Part shown: positions 16,171 to 23,859 of the stretch, in pieces
Numbering within the stretch: position 1 is the stretch's first letter
Layout: each line of letters opens with the position of its first letter
Assembly: GCA_019429385.1 (NCBI GenBank)
Contig: JAHYIS010000013.1
Location: 1 to 53,018, forward strand
DNA: 53,018 nt
DNA from: ANME-2 cluster archaeon
GTDB taxonomy: Archaea; Halobacteriota; Methanosarcinia; Methanosarcinales; Methanocomedenaceae
Direction of reading: 5' to 3'
Translations under genes and position numbers: made by a program
The notes under the pieces: generated by a model
Told to the model about the DNA's origin: nothing
Databases searched by the model: none
Seen by the model: only the letters and a program-made list of their open reading frames with translations

Positions 16171-16980
16171 TTAAAAGAACCGGGATGCAAGGGTCTGTGT
16201 GACCTGGCAGTGTTCAACATGCCCGCAATAGTCGCATGATGCATCATCTGGCCTCTCCGGCAGCCTTCCATCCCTTATTTTCCTGACCCTGCCCGCAAGT
16301 GCCAGCACCTTCCGACGGTCTGCATGTCTTATTGGTACTTCACGCACAATACCGTACCTGGCATATTCCACCATGCCTTTCATAACGGCACTGTCATACT
16401 TATCTTCAAGCAGAATGGACAGTGCGGTAAGCCGGATGCGGTCATTTTTCCACGCACCGCTTATAGGAGCTTTCCCGGTACGAATTATGGATGGAGTTAA
16501 ACAGCCGTCAACCATTACCAGCCTGTCAGGACTACCTGACATAACAAGTTTTTCACTATACAGTACAGGTTCACTATCCATTGAAGTGAGAAAATCAAGA
16601 AGCTTCTCAATCCCAAAAGCCTGTATTGATGCCTGGATCCCATTCATGATCCCGTCAAGATGCGAGCACACTTCTGAGGTTGCAAGGGATATTGTTTCCG
16701 GGTCAATGCCGGCAAGTTCGTCCCGGTATATGGTAGTTACCTGCCGTGCGGACATATCCAGCAGTGACTGCAAAGATGGGAACATTTCTTCAGAGGTTAT
16801 CACCTCTGCATAATCCTGTGCCATTTCTTTCAGGATAAGAGCTGCTACATAGGATGGAGTGATTGTCTTTTTGGGGTCATGTCCCTGGTACGTATAATAG
16901 ACCTTGCGAGGACAATTCAAATAATTGCTGATATCCGAAACCCTGACATGATCATCGATATTTACTGACATAATATTCAA
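16171..16980 (-). CDS. Cas4/Dna2-like PD-(D/E)XK family protein, probably inactive, 269 aa
   Basis: The Cas4-type iron-sulfur cysteines are present: C23 (in LNCPRKVYY) and C249, C252 and C258 (CDYCGHVEHC). The nuclease core motif II is kept as GSPDRL (D152), but the position of the catalytic E-x-K reads I-I-R (165-167, in PSIIRTGKAP). Nuclease activity is therefore doubtful. No CRISPR array or cas genes are near, so this is a stand-alone archaeal Cas4-like protein. It is divergent from the cfb operon across a shared 181-base region. A second ATG at codon 4 is an alternative start. Confidence 0.75.
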   Translation of the reverse strand: MNIMSVNIDDHVRVSDISNYLNCPRKVYYTYQGHDPKKTITPSYVAALILKEMAQDYAEVITSEEMFPSLQSLLDMSARQVTTIYRDELAGIDPETISLATSEVCSHLDGIMNGIQASIQAFGIEKLLDFLTSMDSEPVLYSEKLVMSGSPDRLVMVDGCLTPSIIRTGKAPISGAWKNDRIRLTALSILLEDKYDSAVMKGMVEYARYGIVREVPIRHADRRKVLALAGRVRKIRDGRLPERPDDASCDYCGHVEHCQVTQTLASRFF

Positions 16981-17066
16981 TATTCATTGACCTTTCAAAC
17001 TACTCAATGTGAATTTCAATGATTGGCTAATAATATTTTAAGATTGTCTTTTTTCATGCAAAACCA

Positions 17067-17128
17067 TTATATTTGATTAAAATTACAATAGGTAACCCAG
17101 TAATACGTTTTAGATAAATCGTATTACT
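17067..17128 (+). promoter_or_regulatory. cfb operon promoter with perfect palindrome (possible NikR operator)
   Basis: TTATATTT at 17067-17074 is a plausible TATA box, predicting transcription start near 17096-17100. Exactly there a perfect inverted repeat begins: AGTAATACG (17099-17107), 12 bases, CGTATTACT (17120-17128). Read as six-base half-sites it is GTAATA-N16-TATTAC, the same half-site length and spacing as the NikR box of E. coli (GTATGA-N16-TCATAC). The downstream genes make the nickel cofactor F430, so nickel-responsive repression is attractive. The palindrome is seen; the regulator is inferred. It could also fold as an RNA hairpin in the leader. Confidence 0.55.
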
Positions 17129-17161
17129 TGAATGGAAATCAACCATTTCACGAGGAATTAC

Positions 17162-17560
17162 ATGACTGAGAAAATCGGAATACTGGCACTGGGACATGGA
17201 AGCAAGCTCCCACACAATAAAGAAGTAGTAACCGGAGTTGCCAACCTTATCGCTGAGAAATATGAAAATGCGGTTGTCAGGGTCGGATTCATGAACATGA
17301 ACGGCCCAACCATGGACGAGGGACTGAAAGCCTTTGAGGGTACCGGAGTATCCACCATCGTGGCAGTGCCAATATTCCTGGCACACGGTGTACATACCAC
17401 AGAAGACATTCCCCAGATACTGGGTATCAGCCGTGAAGACCGCAAGACCACCATCCAGCTCAACGGCAATGATATTACCCTGGTATATGCCGAGCCCCTG
17501 GGTGCCGACCCGCTGATAGCAGAACTGGCATACAAGAGGGCACTGGAAGCACTGGATTAA
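17162..17560 (+). CDS. cfbA: Sirohydrochlorin nickelochelatase CfbA, 132 aa
   Basis: Inserts Ni2+ into sirohydrochlorin, the first dedicated step of coenzyme F430 synthesis. It is the short archaeal CbiX(S) form that works as a homodimer. Metal-binding histidines are visible in LALGHGSK (H12) and FLAHGVHTTEDIP (H75, H78). I chose the ATG at 17162, which has a GAGGA site six bases upstream, over an ATG ten codons earlier. It is the first gene of the cfbA-cfbE-cfbD-cfbC operon; cfbE starts five bases after its stop. The short form can also act on cobalt in vitro, so a cobalamin role is the alternative, but its neighbours make F430 the natural pathway. Confidence 0.92.
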   Translation: MTEKIGILALGHGSKLPHNKEVVTGVANLIAEKYENAVVRVGFMNMNGPTMDEGLKAFEGTGVSTIVAVPIFLAHGVHTTEDIPQILGISREDRKTTIQLNGNDITLVYAEPLGADPLIAELAYKRALEALD

Positions 17561-17565
17561 CAGCC

Positions 17566-18918
17566 ATGCTGTTCGATGACAAAGATGTCACCGTGCTGGA
17601 TCTGACCCACGGCGGCATTCCCCTGGCGCAGCACATCGCAAAATATGCACACAGTGTTACAGCCGTTGATGTATATGGCACCACTGATGAGGGTGTCCTG
17701 GCCGGGCTCGAACGCTCTGGCATACATGTTATCAGGGAAACAGCTAATAATACTAACATTACTACAAAGCATAATACTGACCTGATAGTGGCTCCGGTGC
17801 ACCTTGACCCTGCATTCCTACCCGGTGCCGGTGGACATACTATTATCACGCACCACCAGGCAGTGGGGGAACTGCTATCCGGTCTTACCTCTAATACCCG
17901 TATTGTGGAAATAACAGGGACCGGTGCCAAGACCAGTACTGCAACACTTCTGGCAGACATGGCATCGCGCAACCTGTCCGTGGTCTCCCATACCAGCCGG
18001 GGAATGGAACACTGGATGAAGGGCGTGCCGACAAAGGTGCATCACGGCCTGAGCATAACCCCGGGCAGTATCCTTGAGGCACTGGAACATAGCACCGGTA
18101 TTCAAGCCGACCTGTACATCTTTGAAGTATCACTCGGAGGTACAGGAATGGCGGATATAGGCATCATCACCAGCCTTGATAACGAGTACACCATAGCAAA
18201 GGGCCGCAGTACGTCCACTGCAGCAAAACTGCAGATGGTCAATAAGGCAAAGCCGGGCAGCACCCTGCTTGTGAATGCCTCAGCAGGTCACTTAACCCCC
18301 CCTGAGAACGTGGATATCATTACCTTCAGTGATACTACGGATGCAGATGTGTACCTGGAGCGTTCCCCCGGGGGCATCTGGACCGTACATTCAAATCGCG
18401 GCGGAACCATCAGGTTTACCCCGAATTCCGGTTATGATGCGGGTGCCTATTCTACTGCTATTGTATGTGCAGTTGCCGCCGCCAGGCTCCTGCACGTGGA
18501 GGATGCAAAGATAGAATCCGCGCTGATGGATTTTGCAGGAGTGCACGGCAGGATGCGGGTCGTGGAATGGGCAGGCCGCAGGATGGTGGATAACTCCAAT
18601 TCAGGTATGACCATCAGGTCGGTTCGGCAAGCCCTGGATTATTCAAATGGCCTGGTTTCCAGTCATGACCGCAAGGTCCTTATCCTCGGGGAGGAAGCAA
18701 AACAGGTCTGCGAAGGACTTGACCCCACAGATGCCGCTCATTTTATTGACAATAGAGGGAACGAACTTGATACGATTATACTGGTTGGCGAGCGGATGCG
18801 AAACATTCAGGGCGGGAACGTCCGGACTGCCGCCAGCCTTGAAAGTGCCATCGAGATGGCTGAATCACTGACCAGCGAAAATGATATTATTATTTCATGC
18901 ATCAAATGCTTTAGATAA
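17566..18918 (+). CDS. cfbE: Coenzyme F430 synthetase CfbE (Mur ligase-like), 450 aa
   Basis: The last enzyme of F430 synthesis: it activates a carboxylate of 15,17(3)-seco-F430 with ATP and closes the six-membered carbocyclic ring. It is a MurD-like ligase. The P-loop is GTGAKTS (118-124), the central domain holds [17 protein letters not shown] and a conserved NEYT segment, and the C-terminal domain starts around [23 protein letters not shown]. The ending ISCIKCFR is characteristic to my memory of the family. It lies five bases after cfbA and 14 before cfbD. Confidence 0.92.
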   Translation: MLFDDKDVTVLDLTHGGIPLAQHIAKYAHSVTAVDVYGTTDEGVLAGLERSGIHVIRETANNTNITTKHNTDLIVAPVHLDPAFLPGAGGHTIITHHQAVGELLSGLTSNTRIVEITGTGAKTSTATLLADMASRNLSVVSHTSRGMEHWMKGVPTKVHHGLSITPGSILEALEHSTGIQADLYIFEVSLGGTGMADIGIITSLDNEYTIAKGRSTSTAAKLQMVNKAKPGSTLLVNASAGHLTPPENVDIITFSDTTDADVYLERSPGGIWTVHSNRGGTIRFTPNSGYDAGAYSTAIVCAVAAARLLHVEDAKIESALMDFAGVHGRMRVVEWAGRRMVDNSNSGMTIRSVRQALDYSNGLVSSHDRKVLILGEEAKQVCEGLDPTDAAHFIDNRGNELDTIILVGERMRNIQGGNVRTAASLESAIEMAESLTSENDIIISCIKCFR

Positions 18919-18932
18919 AAGAGGAAATTACC

Positions 18933-20063
18933 ATGAGCCCTGTACCCTTAACCAAAGAACCCACCATTTTGCACCCCAGACCCAGTTCCATCGTGGCAGC
19001 TCTGTACACGTTGCGTGACCTTGACGTGGACGTGGTCATACTCCACGGCCCGCCCGGTTGCAGTTTCAAACATGCCAGGCTCCTGGAAGAGGATGGGCTG
19101 CGAGTGGTGACCACTGCCCTTGACGAATCAGGTTTCGTGTTCGGTGGCCATGAACAGCTGGTCGACCTGCTGAGGCGGGTCATTGAGATGTTCAACCCGA
19201 AACGGATAGGCATCGTGGGAACCTGTGCCAGCATGATAATCGGAGAAGAACTGCACGATGCAGTGCTTGAGGTAAATCCCGACGTGCCTGTTATCGAAGT
19301 GGAAGTACATGCAGGTTATCCCAACAATACCAAAGGTGTTATCATTACCCTGGAATCGGCACTTGCCGCCGGTATACTCAGCGAGGAGGAGTTCCAGCGC
19401 CAGAAGATACTGTTAAAGGAGGCAACCGAGGTCGAGAAACGGCACGGTGCTGCCAGCAAGGCATACCTGGAACCCAGCCGTGGCGATACCAAGTATACGG
19501 TAGCAAAGCGCATTATCCAGTTGCTCAAGGAAGGCAAGAAAGGTATCACCATCCTGAACGCCAAAAAGGAAACCGGGTACATGTTCGCTGATATCAATGT
19601 GGCAGTGAACCAGGCCGCCAGGGAACTGGGTTCGACATCAGAAATAATCAATATGGCGAACCTGGACGAGAACCTGGGCCTGGACAGGGTCAGGGACCAT
19701 GCCCGCAATATCAACCGCGACCTTAAGGAAATGGGTATTGAGATACATGAGGTCATAGGCGGGCTGGATGAATATCCCATCGCAGGTGAGACCGTGAACC
19801 GGCTGCTTGCCGGGAAATATCAGGGTTTTGATTTTGCCGTGATAACCGGCGTGCCCCATGCCATTCCCATGGACAACATGCAGGGTATGGAGGTCATCTC
19901 AGTGACCAATGGACCCAGGCAGGTGGTGCCGCTCAAGGAAATGGGACATGAACATGTCGTGGTGGAGATAGACCTGCATCCCAAGACCCTGGGTGTCAGC
20001 ACTATTATAGAATCCGAGTTCGGTGCCACGCTGCGCCAGCTGGTACGGGAGGAAAAAGAGTGA
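18933..20063 (+). CDS. cfbD: Ni-sirohydrochlorin a,c-diamide reductive cyclase, catalytic subunit CfbD, 376 aa
   Basis: A NifD-like homodimeric subunit that reduces Ni-sirohydrochlorin a,c-diamide by six electrons and forms the gamma-lactam ring, fed by CfbC. Cluster-ligand cysteines are in [10 protein letters not shown] (C43) and VGTCASM (C98). It is much shorter than true NifD (about 480-530 aa) and lacks FeMo-cofactor ligands, as expected for CfbD. It overlaps cfbC by four bases (GTGA), so the two subunits are translationally coupled. Oxygen-sensitive cytosolic enzyme. Confidence 0.94.
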   Translation: MSPVPLTKEPTILHPRPSSIVAALYTLRDLDVDVVILHGPPGCSFKHARLLEEDGLRVVTTALDESGFVFGGHEQLVDLLRRVIEMFNPKRIGIVGTCASMIIGEELHDAVLEVNPDVPVIEVEVHAGYPNNTKGVIITLESALAAGILSEEEFQRQKILLKEATEVEKRHGAASKAYLEPSRGDTKYTVAKRIIQLLKEGKKGITILNAKKETGYMFADINVAVNQAARELGSTSEIINMANLDENLGLDRVRDHARNINRDLKEMGIEIHEVIGGLDEYPIAGETVNRLLAGKYQGFDFAVITGVPHAIPMDNMQGMEVISVTNGPRQVVPLKEMGHEHVVVEIDLHPKTLGVSTIIESEFGATLRQLVREEKE

Positions 20064-20845
20064 AACAGATTGCCATTTATGGAAAGGGCGGTATCGGCAA
20101 GAGCAGTACCGCGTCAAATGTGGCTGCCGCCTGTGCTGATGAAGGATACAGGGTCACCATTATCGGCTGTGACCCCAAGAGCGATTCGTCGATCACCCTG
20201 CTGGGCGGTCACCGCATACCCACGGTCATGGAATTGATGCAGCAGGGTATGGAGATCACAGAGAATGAAGTGGTCTTTGAAGGGTACAAAGGTGTCAGGT
20301 GCGTGGAAGTGGGCGGGCCTGAACCAGGTATAGGCTGTGCGGGCAGGGGTATTATTGTAGCCATCAAGATGCTGCAAAATATATCCTCGGTGATGCAGGA
20401 CAGCGACCTTATCATCTACGACGTGCCCGGCGATATCGTATGCGGGGGGTTTGCTGCCCCTATTCGCAAGGGGCTGGTCAGCGAGACCTATGTGCTCACA
20501 TCAGGCGAATACATGCCCCTGTATGCAGCCAATAACATCTGCAAAGGATTTGCCAGGCTGGGCAATCCGCTCAACGGTGTCATATGTAACAGCCGCAATG
20601 CAGAGAATGAAGAGAATATTGTCAGGGCCTTTGCTGAAGAACTGGGCAGTGAACTGCTGGCCTTCATCCCAAAGGTGGACCTGGTCCAGACCTGTGAAAG
20701 GGCAGGATATTCTGTAATCGAGAAGGAGCCTGATAGTGACATTGCCGGAGTGTACCGCAAACTTGGACGGGCCATTATGGAGCGGGATGTTGCCTGTGAA
20801 CCAAAGCCACTGACTGATGAGCGGCTGAGGGAACTGACCGGTTAA
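20060..20845 (+). CDS. cfbC: Reductive cyclase iron protein CfbC (NifH-like), 261 aa
   Basis: ATP-dependent electron donor to CfbD, homologous to the nitrogenase iron protein. The P-loop is GKGGIGKS (8-15). The two cysteines that hold the shared [4Fe-4S] cluster between subunits are C93 (GIGCAGRG) and C128 (DIVCGG). Translation starts at the GTG at 20060 within the last codons of cfbD, after GGGAGGAAA. It is the last gene of the F430 cluster; cfbB, the a,c-diamide synthase, is not found here and must be elsewhere in the genome. Confidence 0.94.
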   Translation: MKQIAIYGKGGIGKSSTASNVAAACADEGYRVTIIGCDPKSDSSITLLGGHRIPTVMELMQQGMEITENEVVFEGYKGVRCVEVGGPEPGIGCAGRGIIVAIKMLQNISSVMQDSDLIIYDVPGDIVCGGFAAPIRKGLVSETYVLTSGEYMPLYAANNICKGFARLGNPLNGVICNSRNAENEENIVRAFAEELGSELLAFIPKVDLVQTCERAGYSVIEKEPDSDIAGVYRKLGRAIMERDVACEPKPLTDERLRELTG

Positions 20846-20905
20846 CTCGTATCCCTTTTCAATACATTTTTAATATATTGGAATACATCGATATTGTGAT
20901 TGACC

Positions 20906-21175
20906 ATGATACAAGATATCTATGATGTAGATTTTCCCTGCAAACGCATAAAAGTGATAATTGAACAGATCGTACCCGATATTGTTATGCGCTGGAAGTC
21001 CCAGAAAATGGATGAAGAAGAGATCAATAAGAACCTGGGCAATCGCCGCAGGCGGGCATATAAGTTACTTGAGAAATGCCGCTCGAACAACTATACCCCG
21101 GAAGTAATTGAAGAAAAGTTCAAATGGGCGTATAAGGAATTGAAACTGGATTATCCTTTTTCTGAGCAGCCCTGA
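20906..21175 (+). CDS. Conserved-looking small protein of unknown function, 89 aa
   Basis: Not recognised. The ATG at 20906 is preferred over a TTG two codons upstream. The protein is predicted helical, with a basic middle (NLGNRRRRAYKLLEKCRSNN) and aromatic-rich C-terminal helix (FKWAYKELKLDYPF). It has no signal peptide, membrane segment or metal motif. It follows cfbC by 60 bases of T-rich sequence and has its own AT-rich upstream region, so it need not belong to the cfb operon. A nucleic-acid-binding role would fit the basic patch, but that is a guess. Confidence 0.55.
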   Translation: MIQDIYDVDFPCKRIKVIIEQIVPDIVMRWKSQKMDEEEINKNLGNRRRRAYKLLEKCRSNNYTPEVIEEKFKWAYKELKLDYPFSEQP

Positions 21176-21237
21176 ACCATGAATAAGCAATTAGAAACAT
21201 TTATTTAACTTCTCCTCTTATCAACTGCGGTGATTTA

Positions 21238-22857
21238 TTGGTAGGCGTTAAGCGTGCTCTTCTTAGTGTATCAGATAAGACGGGAATCGTTGATTTTGCA
21301 CAAGCACTTGCCGATACAGGTGTTGAGATTATCTCCACGGGCGGTACTGCCCGCACTCTCAGGGATGCAGGCATAACGGTGAAAGATGTATCTGAGATAA
21401 CCGGTTTTCCCGAAATGATGGATGGCAGGGTCAAGACACTGCACCCCTTGATACACGGTGGACTGCTGTGCCTGCGGGATAACAACGAGCATGTGGCACA
21501 GGCGCAACAACATGATATACAATGTATTGACCTGGTCGCTGTCAACCTGTATCCTTTCAGGGAAACTGTCGCGATAAAAGATGTCAACCTTGAAGATGCC
21601 ATCGAGAACATAGATATCGGCGGACCTACCCTTGTACGCGCATCGGCAAAGAACTACAAGCATGTCGCAATTGTCACTGACCCGGCCGACTACCGGACCA
21701 TTATTGCGGAACTCCGGACTGGTAGTGAAGTCTCACCTTCCACCAGGGAAAAACTGGCAGTCAAAGCCTTCAGGCACACTGCCGATTATGATTCCGCGAT
21801 AGACACCTACCTCAGCAAACAACTGGCAGGCGAGGATATCCTGAGGCTGAAGTTCGTCTCGGGCAAAACGCTGCGGTATGGCGAGAACTGGCACCAGTGG
21901 GCCAAATTCTTTTCACAGCCGGATGTAGAGGGAGCATCGCTCTCAAAGGCCGTGCAGCATCACGGCAAGGAGATGTCCTATAACAATTATGTCGATGCCG
22001 ATAATGCCATGCAGACCATAATGGAACTGCGGGATGTGCCTGCGGCCTGTGTGGTCAAACACAATAATCCCTGCGGACTGGCTACCGGAGATACGCTTCG
22101 GATTGCGCTCTCGGCGGCATGGGACGGTGACCCCATATCAGCGTTTGGCAGTATCATCTGTTTCAACAGGACCGTGGACCTGGACACTGCCACCTTCATG
22201 AAAGGAAAATTCGTCGAACTCATACTGGCGCCCGGGTTTGAACCGGACGCGCTTGAATTCTTGAAAGAGAAGAGCAAGGATATCCGCCTCCTGGAGTTAC
22301 CTGAAATGGACGAAGGCATCAGGGTGGAGAGCAGGTTCACCCATATCATGGGCGGAATGCTGCAGCAGTCCAGGGACATTGGCGTGTTCGAGAAATGGGA
22401 TGTTGTCAGCGAACATGATTTCCCGGAATCAAAACGCGGCCTGGCAACGTTCTCAATGATAGCCTGCAAGCGGACAAAATCCAATTCGGTCATTATTGCC
22501 CGGGAATACTCAAAGGGCAGGTACATGGTGCTGGGTATGGGTGCCGGACAGCCCAACCGCGTGGATTCCATACGCAAACTGGCGATCACCAAGGTCTGGG
22601 AAAATCTTGGAGTGATATATGAGAACGAAAAACCTGGTATTCCATATGACGATTACGTAAATGAGGTTATGTCTGAATGCGTACTCTCATCAGATGCGTT
22701 CTTCCCCTTTGATGACAGCATCATCCATTCGGCAGAGAATCACATCCGGTATATTGTTTCACCAGGCGGAAGCATACGGGATGAAGAGGTCATTGCTACT
22801 GCAAACAGGCTTGGAGTATCGCTGGTGTTCACAGGGATGCGCCATTTCAATCATTAA
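21238..22857 (+). CDS. purH: Bifunctional AICAR formyltransferase / IMP cyclohydrolase PurH, 539 aa
   Basis: Catalyses the last two steps of IMP synthesis. The N-terminal MGS-like cyclohydrolase domain (1-190) shows ISTGGTARTLRDAG, MMDGRVKTLHP and NIDIGGPTLVRASAKN. The C-terminal transformylase domain contains LRYGENWHQ, VKHNNPCGLA and MGAGQPNRVDS. The start is a TTG at 21238. Both domains are complete. Many archaea instead use PurP and PurO for these steps, so a full-length PurH is a lineage marker rather than a universal archaeal feature. The FKBP gene follows 15 bases later. Confidence 0.95.
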   Translation: MVGVKRALLSVSDKTGIVDFAQALADTGVEIISTGGTARTLRDAGITVKDVSEITGFPEMMDGRVKTLHPLIHGGLLCLRDNNEHVAQAQQHDIQCIDLVAVNLYPFRETVAIKDVNLEDAIENIDIGGPTLVRASAKNYKHVAIVTDPADYRTIIAELRTGSEVSPSTREKLAVKAFRHTADYDSAIDTYLSKQLAGEDILRLKFVSGKTLRYGENWHQWAKFFSQPDVEGASLSKAVQHHGKEMSYNNYVDADNAMQTIMELRDVPAACVVKHNNPCGLATGDTLRIALSAAWDGDPISAFGSIICFNRTVDLDTATFMKGKFVELILAPGFEPDALEFLKEKSKDIRLLELPEMDEGIRVESRFTHIMGGMLQQSRDIGVFEKWDVVSEHDFPESKRGLATFSMIACKRTKSNSVIIAREYSKGRYMVLGMGAGQPNRVDSIRKLAITKVWENLGVIYENEKPGIPYDDYVNEVMSECVLSSDAFFPFDDSIIHSAENHIRYIVSPGGSIRDEEVIATANRLGVSLVFTGMRHFNH

Positions 22858-22872
22858 AAGTGAGGGAATACT

Positions 22873-23772
22873 ATGAAAGAAGATAAAGGATTCAATAACT
22901 ATTACATTGCATTGATACTGCTGGCAGCAGTCCTTGTTGTTATGATGTTCCTGTCAAACAATGCGGGTGGGCCGGTCGTGGAAGTGGGTGATACGGTGAC
23001 AATGGATTATACCGGCACGTTTTTGGACGGCACGATTTTTGACACCTCTGACCCTGAAATTGCCATCGGTGCCGGCCTCTATGAACCTGGACGCCCCTAC
23101 GAGCCCCTGGTATTCACGGTCGGCAGCGGCAGGATGATAAAAGGTGTGGATAGCGGTGTATTGGGTATGAAAGAAGGTGAGCGCAGAACCCTGACAATTC
23201 CGCCAGAGATGGCATACGGCCAGACCGACCCGGCCAGGATACAGGTAATCCCGCTCAGTGATGAAACTCCGATAGAACAGACCTTCCCCCGGATCACTGA
23301 AATGCCTGCATTCCAGTTCAACATGAGTTTTGGAACAGAACATAAGGTTGGAGATACTATCCAGTTACCTGGTTCAACGATTAATCTGACCATTGTGAAA
23401 ATGGGCGATACTGTTAACCTGTCCTTTGCCCTGGGTGTAGGGGAAAGTTTCTCATCCGAAGACCTGCCATGGAACGAAACCGTCGTGGCTGTCAATTCCA
23501 CTCATGTAACTATCAGGCACCAGGTGAAAGTAGGCGACGTCCATACCTTCCAGGGAACCCCGTGGAATACCACGGTGATAGATATCACTGGCAAGAACAT
23601 GACTATACGGCATAATCCCATCCCGGACACCACCGTCCAGACCGCATACGGGCCAATCCAGGTACATTTCGATGAAACAGGTATCACTCTGGACCAAAAT
23701 TCCATGATGGCAGGAAAGACACTGGTATTCGATATCAAGATAGTGTCTATAGAAAAGGGAGATGCAGAGTAA
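22873..23772 (+). CDS. Membrane-anchored FKBP-type peptidyl-prolyl isomerase, 299 aa
   Basis: An N-terminal membrane anchor (about 11-28, YYIALILLAAVLVVMMFL) precedes an FKBP domain of the SlyD-like kind: VGDTVTMDYTGTFLDGTIFDTS, FTVGSGRMIKGVDSGVLGMKEGE, IPPEMAYGQTDP. A long insertion or extension with repeated V-G-D-T elements and many NxT/NxS sequons follows, ending LVFDIKIVSIEKGDAE. The anchor and sequons suggest the domain is outside the membrane, where it would help fold exported proteins. It is 15 bases after purH and probably co-transcribed. Confidence 0.88.
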   Translation: MKEDKGFNNYYIALILLAAVLVVMMFLSNNAGGPVVEVGDTVTMDYTGTFLDGTIFDTSDPEIAIGAGLYEPGRPYEPLVFTVGSGRMIKGVDSGVLGMKEGERRTLTIPPEMAYGQTDPARIQVIPLSDETPIEQTFPRITEMPAFQFNMSFGTEHKVGDTIQLPGSTINLTIVKMGDTVNLSFALGVGESFSSEDLPWNETVVAVNSTHVTIRHQVKVGDVHTFQGTPWNTTVIDITGKNMTIRHNPIPDTTVQTAYGPIQVHFDETGITLDQNSMMAGKTLVFDIKIVSIEKGDAE

Positions 23773-23792
23773 TTAGCATCGTTTTTACCGAT

Positions 23793-23830
23793 GGCAGGTA
23801 GCAACAACAAGCTGTTGCCTGCCAGTTATT
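23793..23830. terminator. Bidirectional terminator between FKBP gene and smc
   Basis: A stem formed by GGCAGGTAGCAACA (23793-23806) and TGTTGCCTGCC (23813-23823), with a few mismatches, is followed by a T-rich stretch. It lies between two convergent genes and could serve both. Confidence 0.5.
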
Positions 23831-23859
23831 TTTCATGTTTCTGTTATCAGCGCTTTTTT

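Noticed and set aside
16171-16980. CRISPR locus suggested by the Cas4-like gene
   Set aside because: No array of spaced direct repeats and no other cas gene is present in the window; the catalytic motif also looks lost.
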